From NCBI GenBank assembly GCA_963556255.1, contig OY744614.1, positions 39,864,617-39,928,616 of the forward strand: a DNA stretch of 64,000 nt, in the 5' to 3' direction. Origin of the DNA: Allolobophora icterica (Eukaryota > Annelida > Clitellata > Crassiclitellata > Lumbricidae). The position numbers and the translations under genes were made by a program. Positions 46,490 through 58,200 of this stretch are shown here, piece after piece. The notes under the pieces were generated by a model that saw only the letters and a list, made by a program, of their open reading frames with translations, was not told the DNA's origin and did no database searches. Every line of letters starts with the position of its first letter. Position 1 is the first letter of the stretch.

Positions 46490-47300
46490 TGTTTATGCTA
46501 CAAGTAGACCAGTGCTAGTGTCGGTATCTCTGATCTTTGTAGCATTTGCAACTTGATGTCTGCTATTAAGCAGCAGAAGTGTTTTTTCGTATTGTAACCA
46601 GATATAAGGCGATGGAAATAGTTACCAGGCATACAGTTCTTTCATTTTTTTGTGCTTTCAGTTAAACAGTTTGCATTGTTCACCACTTGAGTACCACTTT
46701 GCTATTTCATTAGCAGAGACTGCTTTGTGGTTTGCTGCAAGATTATTGTTTAACTAGTTTATTTTCGGGGACTGTTAGATCTTTCTAAAATGCCAGTTCT
46801 TGAACAGTCTGTATGAGTAGAAAGATCAGTTTCCAAAACGAAAAACGGTGTACAGTTATTTCTGTTGAGTGGAATTTTTAAATTTTGTGCCATTGTCCTA
46901 AAATGCATGCAATCATGAACCTTTGCAATAAATAAAGAATTTGGCTCGAGAACTAAGACGGATCATAGGCAGTGCCCCATTCGATTTGGGAGACTTTCTA
47001 TTGATTTGGCCCTGGTTTCATGGGCGCCAACAGGATATTTTGCAGGGGAGGTCCGTCGCGGCCAGGGACGTAACTTTGGTCTAAAAAGTGGGGATACCAA
47101 TTTCTTACATACACGAAGCAAGGCTGAGAATGGGATCTCTGGGAAGGCACAATAATAAATATTGATTGGCATTGTTGAAATAGTGGGGGTACTGTAGTCC
47201 AAAAAGTGCAAATGTAGTTGAAACCCTGATCAAGTAGCTCGCAGGAAAGAGATTTCTGACTGTGCACGAGCTCCCAAAAAATTCCATTTACCCACCCATT
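46490..47300. other. No gene; possible MITE scraps
   Basis: TCATGGGCGCCAACAGGAT and CCAGGGACGTAACTTTGG near 47019-47080 look like transposon ends, but I could not pair them. Confidence 0.35.
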
Positions 47301-47326
47301 CCATTCCTTAAAAACAAGAAGCTGTT

Positions 47327-48064
47327 CTAAATTTTCATTTCTGGCCTATCGCCCCGCCGCTTGCGAGAATTAAGAATATCGAAGAGGATGTCCATTTTAT
47401 CAACAAAAGCAGCAGTTTGTACAGTTTCGGGAGGCAACTCCTTTGTTAAAACGCACTTATGTAAACCAGCTGCAACAGAATGACTCGAAACCTGAGAAGC
47501 AAGACCTACAAGCATCTTCAAAACTCGAGGTGTCAATATGGTGCTCTGTCAACCTTGGTGCAAGACGTATGGGGTACATTTGATCAACATGATAAAATTC
47601 CTCAATGTGTTTCCAGCTAGCTAATGAACCATCAACTTCAATATCATGCTTCATTAAATTGTTGCGCACACTTTTCAACAAATGCAGAACGTCAAAAATA
47701 ACATGTACAACATGTTCTATTGTGTCAACAGTTAAATTTGGTGATGTCAGTGTACTGCCAAGATTTTTTACAGCTGTTAAATTGGTTGCACCTTGATCAC
47801 ACACAATGCATTTACTGCTCAAACCCCTAATCATGAAAACTAATGCATGTGTTGCTATCATTCCATCATCCGCGTACCCTAGCTATTACTCTGTCTATAT
47901 ATAAGTTCTTATCATACGTTAACTGTGACTTCAATGAAATTTCATCAAATACGAGTGCACACTGACGTTCACATAATGGCAAACTCATAACACATAATTT
48001 AAGAATCTTAAACATTACTGCCAATAGCTGCACCTACAAACCTGCGTAATGTTGACACAGATGG
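47327..48064 (-). pseudogene. P-element / THAP9-like transposase remnant
   Basis: Minus-strand frames in the correct order match the P-element transposase family. SVSTLRRFVGAA opens, then CALVFDEISLKSQLTYDKNL with the catalytic Asp. After a break come ATHALVFMIRGLS, CDQGATNLTAVKNLGS, HLLKSVRNNLMKHD, SWKHIEEFY and RLAPRLTEHHID. In another frame KMLVGLASQVSSHSVAAGL and FVDKMDILFDILNSRKRRG follow. Frame changes around 47500 and 47870 plus stops show it is dead. No THAP DNA-binding domain or element ends were seen. Confidence 0.85.
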
Positions 48065-48199
48065 TATAAACGAGGTCGCGCTAATTATAACACGCTATTT
48101 ATAACACCTATTGGTTTATTTTATCTATGGTCTACATAGTCTTAAATTTAATATAACATAACATAACATCAGACTTGTTGTCCTCGATACCGAGGTCTT

Positions 48200-48345
48200 G
48201 GTCTCGAGTGCACTCTAGTTCGTTTTTAAAAGTCTTGGTCTTGAGACCAAAAGTCTTGGTCTTGGTCTTGAGGTTCAAGGTCTTGGTCTTGGTCTTGAGG
48301 TTTAAAGTCTTGGTCTTGGTCTCGCAAGACCAAGACCGGCTGTCA
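48200..48345. repeat. GTCTTGGTCTTG minisatellite
   Basis: Units of GTCTTGGTCTTGAGGTT with 6-bp internal periodicity. The Thr/Lys-rich minus frame is a translation of the repeat. Confidence 0.85.
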
Positions 48346-48398
48346 ATATAAACAGTCATTTAACAAAACTCAAGAATTTAAAAACTTGTCAAACCTGT

Positions 48399-48874
48399 TT
48401 GCATCATAGCCTACAACAAATACCTACGGACGGATGCAAATCTTGTTGGTCAGGAAAACCCATCGGCAGCAGCAACTATAAGTTATGCTGTGTCTGGAAG
48501 CGCGAAGCCCTGCCGAGACTTGTTTCTGAAGCCAGACGGTCTGATAAACCATGGGAGGATTCAGTGCTCGAAATGGAAAATTTTACGAAACGGAACGCTA
48601 GTTAAAGATATGGGAGCATTCACGTTAATTTCATAGTATTTTCCACAATAATTCATTTGACGAACCGGAACGCCGACGAACCGGAACGGCGTTCCGGTGC
48701 GTTCCGGTCCATTTCGAGCACTGGGAGGATTTCAAAAAGGCTCACGATTTGTACGTTTACGTAACATCCAGTGCTTGAAAAGTTACTGTTTATGCCAGCG
48801 ACTTCAGCGCCTAGCTATGGAAAGTATTTTTTCACATGGCGGAATTTTTATGAGGTCCACAAGGCACGTCTTGG
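48399..48874 (+). pseudogene. hAT transposase C-terminal remnant, 5' piece
   Basis: Once the MITE at 48562-48723 is ignored, the frame around SDKPWEDF runs into KKAHDLYV and, after a break, VLEKLLFMPATSAP, then in a shifted frame SIFSHGGIFMR. This matches the hAT C-terminal dimerisation region (L.IPATSAP.ERVFS..G). It stops at RLG, where the larger insertion at 48875 begins. The continuation is at 50481. Confidence 0.7.
48562..48723. mobile_element. hAT-type MITE, 162 bp
   Basis: The ends are CAGTGCTCGAAATGGA and TCCATTTCGAGCACTG (perfect 16-bp inverted repeats). A perfect 8-bp duplication GGAGGATT is at 48554-48561 and 48724-48731. The interior has repeated GAACCGGAACG units. Confidence 0.95.
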
Positions 48875-48899
48875 TAGAGCCCTGCGCCGACGTCATAGT

Positions 48900-49022
48900 G
48901 TCGGCGGCGGCGCGCCGGTCATTTTTGGTCGGCGGCGGCGGCGCGCCGACGAACAAAATTCGGCGGCGGCGGCGCCCACAAAATGTCGGCGTCGGCGCGG
49001 CGCGGCGCGGCGCGGCGCGGCG
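48900..49022. repeat. CGG-rich repeat, left module
   Basis: (CGG)n and CGCGGCG units broken by GCGCGCCGACGAACAAAATT. Similar to 50350-50468. Potential to form CGG hairpins or quadruplexes. Frames rich in Arg/Ala are artefacts. Confidence 0.85.
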
Positions 49023-49047
49023 TGCCTTAGTCAGAAACATGAGTCAC

Positions 49048-49199
49048 CATGGGCATCCGCAGGAATTTTTCCGGAGGGGGAGGCAAAAATTTTCTAAGGG
49101 GATAAATTTTTCCAGGGGTCAGAGTTACGTTTTTGCATGGAAAATCTATTCACAAATCCAGGGGGGCAAATCCCCCTTCCCCTCCTCCGGACGCCCATG
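49048..49199. mobile_element. MITE, 152 bp, nested
   Basis: The ends are CATGGGCATCCGCAGG and CCTCCGGACGCCCATG (14 of 16 complementary). A perfect 8-bp duplication TGAGTCAC is at 49040-49047 and 49200-49207. It contains G-run/C-run blocks similar in style to the 40-kb fold-back element. Confidence 0.9.
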
Positions 49200-50349
49200 T
49201 GAGTCACTAACTCACTATGAGAGTTGAACAACCGTTGGTCCTGTGACCAGTCAAAGGGCCAAGTTCTCTAAAGTCACTCCATCACACTGAAGTTCAACTA
49301 CATATAAAAGGACTGAAAGAGAAGACACCTTCAGACATTTGCCTTACAAATTTGAACATCTTTAATTACACTGCACATCTGTATAGGTATTGGCAAATTG
49401 TAATCAGATGAAGCAACATGCATTTGCACATTGCATGAATACACTTGCATATGCACTCATACAGTGTAGGCTTACATACCAAGTCACATGGCAGATGCTG
49501 GATAACAGCATCCTCCCAGTAAGAGAGGCTGCTGAAGCCATGAAGTGAAATGTAAATATATACGTTTTCCTGGCCTCACTCCTGTTAATTTTTCAAAGAA
49601 TTTACCAAGTGGTCTGCTGCCGCCCGTTTGCATTGGTGCCACATCATTTAAAGTTTCCACATATAGACCATTGTTCGTATCAGACTAAACTGATAAAGAC
49701 CATTCTTGATACTATACGTACTAAGTCAAAACCTGTGTCAACTGATACTGTTTACCTGAATAGATTCCAGCCAAAAGTATTAATCAATTATACCTTCCCT
49801 TATGCAGTATTATTACTTAAATGGCATATCTTGATATTAATAGCACTCATAAACTCCTCTAATCTTACAACATTAAGCCAAAAATTTACACCATTGTAAT
49901 AATACCACATACATCAAAGACAACAACCAATAAGTTATAGAAGCTATTCAACATGAAGGTAACGAATGAGGGAATACTGTAGTACTGTGTTACACATACA
50001 AAGACATGCATTGAATATTGCTTTTGTTGTCAAGGTATTAAGGAAATGGCAACAGGAACAGGAGTATCAAAACAATGGTCACTTGTAACGAGATATCGCT
50101 TTAAATGAATGTGTGTATCATGGCACAAGGACAAGATCATCAAAGTATAAGGAAAACGAATTTAGTCAGGAAGACAATGCATTCTTGGTTTCAAGATAAA
50201 GACTACAATGTTGACTCTTTATCTTCTTCATTAACACACGAGTTCCTACCAATCAAAGTGCCATTTCTGAGAATAGTTTGCTTATCTTTGCAATATCATG
50301 CAAAACATGAAAAATGCAACAATAACAATTAAGCATATCAAACTGGCAT

Positions 50350-50468
50350 CGGCGGCGCGCCGACAGATTGTCGGCGGCGGCGGCGGCGGCGCGCCGACAA
50401 ACAAAAATCGGCGGCGGCGGCGCCCTCGAAATGTCGGCGGCGGCGGCGCGGCGCGGCCGGCGCAGGGC
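50350..50468. repeat. CGG-rich repeat, right module
   Basis: Same orientation and order of motifs as the left module (GCGCGCCGACAAACAAAAAT between CGG blocks). Confidence 0.85.
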
Positions 50469-50480
50469 TCTACGTCTTGG

Positions 50481-50515
50481 TCAGAAAATTCTGAGCGAAT
50501 TGTTTTTTTTATAAA
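50481..50515 (+). pseudogene. hAT transposase C-terminal remnant, 3' piece
   Basis: With the duplicated target counted once, the frame continues RLG-QKILSELFFL and stop. This is the RLG.K.LS.L tail of hAT transposases and shows that the interval between is an insertion. Confidence 0.65.
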
Positions 50516-50639
50516 ATACAAATGGCATTTGGAATAACATTTAGCATGAAGGACTTTTGTAAATACGAATTCGGAATTCTCTGCAGTCTGCATTTAAAGT
50601 TAATTTGCTCAAAATAAAATAAACGACTCACGTATTCAT

Positions 50640-51530
50640 TAAAATATCGACACCACAATTTTTTGTGTAAGGAATAGAAGCCTTAATTGGCCTGAATGGG
50701 ATTTTTTGGGTCTTGGTCTCGGTCTAACTTAAATCCTTGTAGCCCAAAATCATTTTTGTAGCTCTTCTTTCCACTTTCTCCAGTTTATCAATGTCATGGA
50801 CAGGTAGGATTCCATACCTGGATACAGTATTGTAGCATATGGACTTTTACATCATCTAAGTCATTCTACAGTATAAATAATTACTCAAACATCGTCTTTG
50901 ACATCTCCCTGTGAAGTAGGCTACCCATTGAGTAATTTTGTCCATCTATTAATGTAATACAAAAAAGAAGCTAACTAGTACTATGTAAAAAATATATTTA
51001 TGAAAGAATCAAATGCTCGTTGAGAATAATAAATAATGCAAACAATTTTGCTGCTGTGGCCTATTAGGGCGCTAACATGATATAGCGCTACAAAAGTTGA
51101 GAGTTGCACTAGTCTGTCTAAAAAATGCTAATAAGTTGAAATACAGCTTTGTTGGAAATTTTACGAACGGGTTACTTAACGAACTTGTTTATCTTTTCAT
51201 CTAATATCTGGTCAGTTTTGGTAATATATTACTTGCGATTTAGCGTCGATTTAGGGTGTTTTCGAGCTATACGGATACGCTTAAAAGATTTTGACGTCAC
51301 TGAAATTCTGTTACCGCATTGTTTGGGACCTAATTTCGACCTAATTTAAAAAATTAGTTAGGGCATCGTTGGCTATAGGCCTGTTTATAAATTTACAACA
51401 ATATTAACAAGGTATTGCAGTTGTTAAGCCTGTTTTTTTTATCGTATCACAGAGTCACTAAACTGCATGTGTGCGTGTGTGTGTGCTTGTTTAGTTTGTA
51501 TGTATGCGTGTGTTTGTACATTGCAGTTTG
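50640..51530. other. No gene recognised
   Basis: AT-rich intergenic region upstream of DCAF7. I see no clear promoter motifs; the 5'-UTR exon and promoter of DCAF7 may lie here or farther upstream. Confidence 0.4.

Positions 51531-51558
<28 letters not shown>
51531..51558. repeat. (AT)n microsatellite
   Basis: About 13 uninterrupted AT units after TTTG. Confidence 0.95.
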
Positions 51559-51565
<7 letters not shown>

Positions 51566-51790
51566 CCCTTCAAGATCTCTACTCATAGGCGCTCCCAGCC
51601 GAGTTCAGGTGGCAAAGAGCTGTCTTGAGCAGCTGATAGAATGGAGAGGAGGGGCCCTGGAGAGGAGACAGATCTCCATGGGAAGCCTTTCCATGTCGTT
51701 GGGCCGATCACTGAAAATGCCTGGCAGTGCTTAGTAGCTGTACAAGCAGAAGGAACTGCGGATGGCGGAGTGCAGGCAGTGACCACATAG
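51559..51790 (-). pseudogene. LINE RT C-terminus and tail
   Basis: The minus frame has FSVIGPTTWKGFPW, a decayed GPxxWNxLP signature, and ends ELGWERL before a GAAGGGGCACTA tail, as in the other L2-like tails here. Confidence 0.6.
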
Positions 51791-52062
51791 ATATTGTTAG
51801 GATATCACATTTCTAGCTGTTTGATAGCCTCGTTCTTAAGGTCTGTGTTTGGTATGAACATTGAGATAATACATGCAATGCATATAAAGATGCAAAGATA
51901 CATAGATCTATGGATACATACATATATACTTACATCCTTATCATACATACTTAGCATTTGAGGGTTCGTAACGTGTTTTATGAAAGTCCAGATACATGCA
52001 TACATACTTGCATACAAACATAGATTAATTATGTTTTTTTTGCTTAATTCTATCAGTCAGCG

Positions 52063-52224
52063 ATGTCGATGCCTGCTGGTGCTGGTCTTCCACCTCCAGG
52101 CAAGAGGAAAGAGATCTATAAGTATGAAGCTCCATGGACAGTGTACAGCATGAACTGGAGCATTCGGCCAGACAAGCGATTTCGTCTGGCACTTGGTAGT
52201 TTTATCGAAGAATACAACAATAAG
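52063..52224 (+). CDS. DCAF7: DCAF7 coding exon 1
   Basis: This exon has 54 codons from the ATG to EEYNNK and ends in phase 0 before GTGACT. It carries the lineage-specific Pro-rich N-terminus, then the conserved [12 protein letters not shown] block and the first WD strand. Confidence 0.95.
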
Positions 52225-55200
52225 GTGACTGATCATGTTCAGTTTAGTTTCCGAACGCTGCCTCTCATCGTGAGGTACCATGATTAATTAAGATTAGTCA
52301 ATTGCCCCTTCCTAAGAGTCTTTTAATCTGAATTGCCCCTTCCACGTGTTCAGGATGCTGTTGCCTTGGGGTCATTTATCATGATCATGGCAATCCTGTC
52401 CTCCAGTTTACTGACTACCCAGAACTTTTGTTTGCATTGCCATTTCCTTTTTGGTGATGTCATGCATAAGTTTATATTTCTTTATTTATTTGCTGCACTG
52501 TTATTATCTGTGCAGGGGCACTCGATAGTGTAGTGGTTAGTGTGCTGGACTGTCAATTGAGAGGTTGGTGGTTAAAATCCCAGCCAGGGCAGAAACTTGG
52601 TTCGAGATTTCTGCGTCCACGTGTGCCTCCTAGCCAACTCAGCTATAATGAGTACACTGACCGTACACTGTCGGTTGGAAGATGAGATGGCAAGGGAGAG
52701 GACTGGCCTCCCACCCTTATATGTAGAGGCTAAGAAAATGAAGTTGCTAACACTTCATACCCATGGCTGTCTCAGGGCTAGCTTAAGGGACTGCTCTTCT
52801 TGTTCTTCTATTATCTTTGCAAGGTGAGTAATTCTGAATAACAAATTTGCTTAGAGGTCATTACATGGCGTTTACCCTGCAGGCGTGAACCTGGAATTTT
52901 TTATCTGGGCAGATCAAGAGTGTTGCTGAACAATCTTCTGTGGTCTGTAGGTGTAAGTGATGTAAGTAGTAAGTAGGTCACTGTAGGTGTAGGTTTAGGT
53001 ATACACGGATCTGTTTGTGGGGTCTGAATCGTGCAAACATTTAACGCTGACAACTGAGCCGTGGTAATGACATGCTAGCAACTGTCAGGTTTATGTGTTG
53101 AGTTTTGACGATTACGTTGTTTCTGGCATTATGTGATTTTTATGTGATTGGTTGGTGTGTAGGTCCAGATTGTGTCACTAGATGAAGAAACATCAGACTT
53201 CGTTTCTCGACATACCTTCGATCACCCTTACCCCACCACCAAAATCATGTGGATACCAGACACAGTGAGTGTTGAGTGTTACAGTCAAATTATTCTCATT
53301 GGCAGAAGCAGTCACATCTATTTAATTCATACAGAAGCAAGTGAAATGCATTTCAACTCAAATGGCAAAGTGCAGCTTGTTTCGATATGGTTGTTTTAAT
53401 AAATGATCCTGTTTAGGCTGCTTGTTGCAGTTTTAGACCCTACTTATAACTTGCTTTGTTATAACACAGATTCTGATATAGCATAGTAGGGTACATGGGT
53501 CTCGAAGTTAGTTCAGCTTTAGAAAGCAACCTCATAATTACACTACGTTGTTATAATGCGGTCCTTGACGTGGCCCTGAATACAGCATTGTAAGAAGTTT
53601 TCTTTGTATTTGATGCTAGCAAGAATATGGGAAACAGTCTCTTTATAACGCTACGGCGTTATAAGGTGGTCCTTGATACATATGGCCTCTGAAGACAGAA
53701 TTACAAGGAGGTTCCAGTGTATTTGATGCTTGGATGTATATGGGAAAGGGCCTCATTATAGCACTACCTCATTATATGGATGCCCTGAAGACAACTTTAT
53801 AAGGTGGTTACGGTGTATTTGACGCTTGGACATATATGGGAAAGGGTCTCATTATAGCACTAATGAGGCCCATATGGCTGCTCTGAAGACAACATTGTAA
53901 TTCATACAGAAGCAAGTGAAATGCATTTCAACTCAAATGGCAAAGTGCAGCTTGTTTCGATATGGTTGTTTTAATAAATGATCCTGTTTAGGCTGCTTGT
54001 TGCAGTTTTAGACCCTACTTATAACTTGCTTTGTTATAACACAGATTCTGATATAGCATAGTAGGGTACATGGGTCTCGAAGTTAGTTCAGCTTTAGAAA
54101 GCAACCTCATAATTACACTACGTTGTTATAATGCGGTCCTTGACGTGGCCCTGAATACAGCATTGTAAGAAGTTTTCTTTGTATTTGATGCTAGCAAGAA
54201 TATGGGAAACAGTCTCTTTATAACGCTACGGCGTTATAAGGTGGTCCTTGATACATATGGCCTCTGAAGACAGAATTACAAGGAGGTTCCAGTGTATTTG
54301 ATGCTTGGATGTATATGGGAAAGGGCCTCATTATAGCACTACCTCATTATATGGATGCCCTGAAGACAACTTTATAAGGTGGTTACGGTGTATTTGACGC
54401 TTGGACATATATGGGAAAGGGTCTCATTATAGCACTAATGAGGCCCATATGGCTGCTCTGAAGACAACATTGTAAGGAGGTTACGGTGTATTTGATGCTT
54501 GGACATTCTGGCATATGCTGAGAGGGTGTCTGTCGTCAGTTGAAATTGTAATAGAGAATTGTATGTCATCAGAGACTTTAAGTGTTTTGTTGGTTGTTAT
54601 TAAATGATGCCCAAGTTAAACCTGACAACCGAAGTAGAGTAATTGACGTTGATTGTTGTTGCATTGCAGAAGGGTGCATTCCCTGACCTGATGGCGACCA
54701 GTGGCGATTACCTAAGAGTCTGGAGGGTCGGAGATTCCGAGACTCGCTTAGAGTGTCTACTAAACAATGCAAGTTCTTTTTTCCCCTTTAAACGACAGGT
54801 TCCAGCAAGTCTTTATGTAGCACAACTGTAAGAACTTCTTCTGGTGCACTGCAAAGTGCATCTTATGTCTTGTTAAATTGTTCGTTGCACTTGTTCTGCG
54901 TAAAACCGGGTTCAATACACTGCTTGTTGCATTTTCAGTTGTAAACATTAAACCAGCGATTAAGCTGGTCTCCGTGATGTGACTTTTGGAAAAATTTAAG
55001 AAATTTATATGATCAGCATTGATTTGTGTTGTGTAGGTTGATTCTCTGTTAAAAGGTGAAACCCTGCCTAACTTTACCCTGAGGTTTCCTTGCTAAATAT
55101 ATGAATGTACTGTTTCTGAATGTGCATTTAGATGCCCATTTACAGTAGTATTATGTTTCTATGTGCCAGTATGTGATTTTGAACCTTTCCTTTTGGATAT

Positions 55201-58200
55201 CTTTACTAATTGTCAGGTTGATGCTTTGTAGAACAAGAACTCCGATTTCTGTGCACCGTTAACTTCATTCGACTGGAACGAGGTTGACCCAAATCTTCTT
55301 GGCACTTCGAGCATCGACACAACGTGTACCATTTGGGGTCTGGAGGTAAATGTGCTTAGCATGTATGAGATTCAGCTGGAAATTATGAATCTTCCTTTAA
55401 AATTCTTTGTAGTTTGTGGATAGTTAATGGACCTTGAGAGAGATATTGTAGTGGTTAGCGTGCTGGACTGTCAATTGAGAGGTCACGGGTTCAAATCCCA
55501 GGGCAGCAATTGGTTTTCGAGATTTCTGCTCCACCTGCACCCCTCAGCCAACTCAGCTATAATGAGTACACTGACTGTACACTGTCAGTGGGAAGATGAG
55601 ACGGCAAGGGAGAGTACTGGACACCCGTCCTCCTGTGCAGAGGCTAAGAAACTGAAGTCGCTAACACTTCATACCATGGCTGCCTCAAGGCTAGCATAAG
55701 GGACTGCTCTTCTAAATGCAACAAGTGGCGCTTCAATCTTGAAACATTGTCCAGCATATTAACCTCTGGGCTGGCTATCAGTCCTAACAGCAGACAGTTG
55801 CATGGTTAATTGTGATGGCTTACAGTGGGCCATTCAGTTTCTGGTGGGAATATACAATACAATACAACTGTATTCCTTTCGAAGTTCAGAAGTGCACACA
55901 TGACCATATGACAGCATCGATGGCACTGAGCAATAGTGGACGAAGGACTTGCTCAAGATCCGTACACAGTGACTGCCTGAGTGGAGGCTTGAACCCGTAC
56001 TCTTCACAGTACAGGCCGCACGCTCTATCCATTTGGCCACTGTGCCCCACATAAAGCTGTTATTGGTGTTTGCATTTGTACACATCGTAAAGCTAAATAA
56101 ATGTTATGCTTGCTTGTGGATGATTTGCTTTATTCAGAAATACAATAAGCTAGAATGCTTCCTAAAGCTGAATTCTGGATATGGAACTGTGTGCTGTGTA
56201 GACTTACCTTTGACATAATTGTCTGTTAGAATCTGTAACAGCCCATGCTGTTGAGGCCATTGAACTGAAACAGTTATAGTAATTTCAGTCTTGATGAGTA
56301 CATTATGTATTGGTTCATGTGTTGTACAGAAAGTCTTGATGAGTATGTTACGTATTTGTCCATGTGTTTTTTTTATAGACGGGTCAGGTGGTTGGTCGTA
56401 GCAACGCAGTCCAGGGTCACGTCAAGACCCAGCTAATAGCACATGACAAAGAAGTTTACGACATTGCATTCAGTCGTGCTGGAGGCGGCCGTGACATGTT
56501 TGCCAGTGTCGGTAGGTTGCCAAGACGAACTTCTGTGTCGGATCTTTACGTTGCATTGTACAGACTTAATTACTGGAATTGCTATTCCGCAATTAAGGGA
56601 CTTTTTACTGGCTTTGAAAATTAGTCAGACTGTCATAACATAAAGAACAATTTTGCCAGGGTCAGTCAGCAGTATTTGCTGTCCCTTGATGAAAAACGTA
56701 TGTAAGTGTTGGTGAATACAGCACATACATTTCAATGATGCAGTCTTCTGTCTTCTTGTGTTTGTTCAACAATCTTCTGTTGGATTGCTTTTAGCACTTT
56801 GACATCATCTACAGTTCTACACAAGTGAAAAGTGCTTTCTAGGTTCTAAAACGTTGTATAAAAATGCCAAGGCACGCGCACGCACGGATCATGCTGAATT
56901 AACAGTTTGTTTTTCATAAAGTGTTGTGTAATTACTGATTGGTTTTCTCGTCAGCCAGAAGTGGTCGATTCCATTCTTGTTATTTCGTGTTTCTAGGGGC
57001 CGATGGTTCTGTTCGTATGTTCGACTTGCGGCATCTTGAACATTCAACGATCATTTACGAAGACTCGCAGAAACTGCCTCTCCTTCGTCTGGCGTGGAAT
57101 AAACAGGACCCCAATTATCTGGCAACCATGGCAATGGATGCATTCGAGGTAAGTTTAATTCATGCAGGAGTATACATTGTCAGGAAGTATGAGCACATGG
57201 TGTGCAGTGCAATAGCGAGTCTTGTATCTGAGTATCAGTACTCTTGTGCTGAGTACTCGTATCTCAGTACCAGTACTCTTGTACTGAGTAAGCGTGTCTT
57301 AGTACCAGTACTCTTGCACTGAGTCTTCTGTCTTCTTCAACCAGTGTACCAGTACTCTTGTATTGAGTACTCGCATCTCAGTATCTATACTGTTGTACTG
57401 AGTATTTGTATCTGAGTACCAGTACTCTTGTACTGAGTACTCGTATCTCACTAACAGTACACTTGTACTGAATACCAGTTACTATATGGATTTGATGGGG
57501 CCCTTCTGGAATAATAAGACGAGTCGTAGTCAAGGAAGGAATCTGAACACTGAATGCAAAACCAAGGAAGACAGGATAGGATATGAACTATTGGGATAAG
57601 ATTCATGATAAGGAAAAGCTTACCGATTTTAATGCTGGCAATTAACATATGGCAATTATATAGCAATCAGGCTAAACTGTTTTCTGATTACATAGTATAC
57701 TTAGCAACTCCAGAAATTCACTTGAGTGTTCAGATTTGCATCTCACGTGTCAACATCTTTTGTAGCGTGTTATATTCAGTAACTGTTGTTAGAAGAGTTA
57801 GAAGAAGTTTCTTGTTGTGTTGCACATAATTGTTTAAATGAGTCTGCATTTGAGTTAAGTGGCGTGGTCTGGTTTGTTTTCTTTTAAGGTTATAATTCTT
57901 GATGTGCGAGTTCCGTGCACGCCGGTCGCTCGACTGAACAACCACAGAGCCTGCGTCAACGGCATAGCATGGGCTCCACACTCTAGTTGCCACATATGCA
58001 CTGCAGGTTTGTAGTATATGATGACATCATACCATATCTTTCAAACTGTAGTGAACAAAAGGAAAGGACATGGCCAGTGCATTTGGTCTATAAATACGTG
58101 CTTTTGTCAACAGATACCTTTAGGTGGGTTGCTGGAATCTTTGATAGAAACCAGCCAAGTTTGAGTATACATGGCCTGGGTACTACCCTATGGGTGGAAC

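Larger units (their letters stand above)
48875..50472. mobile_element. hAT-type element, 1598 bp, inserted in hAT transposase
   Basis: The ends are TAGAGCCCTGCGCC and GGCGCAGGGCTCTA (perfect 14-bp inverted repeats). A perfect 8-bp duplication CGTCTTGG is at 48867-48874 and 50473-50480. CGG-rich modules lie near both ends (48900-49022 and 50350-50468) and are in direct, not inverted, orientation. The middle has no recognisable gene and includes a further MITE. An alternative is that a ~160-bp CGG-rich MITE and its flank were duplicated. Confidence 0.75.

Noticed and set aside
48132..48359. Thr/Lys repeat peptide on the minus strand
   Set aside because: It is translation of the GTCTTG minisatellite.
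48697..49227. 176-codon frame with an Arg/Ala-rich centre
   Set aside because: It crosses the ends of two MITEs, a hAT remnant and a CGG repeat. It is a chance read-through of inserted elements.
52513..52600. tRNA-like sequence in DCAF7 intron 1
   Set aside because: Box B is mutated (GGTGGTTAAAATCC) and the SINE body follows. It is not a tRNA gene.
55427..55699. 90-codon frame in DCAF7 intron 4
   Set aside because: It lies wholly in a family 1 SINE. The same peptide pieces ([10 protein letters not shown]) occur in the intron 1 SINE.
53172..57322. Frames that extend past DCAF7 exon ends into introns (e.g. 53172-53399, 56939-57322)
   Set aside because: Only the exon parts match the family. 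The extensions are intron read-through.
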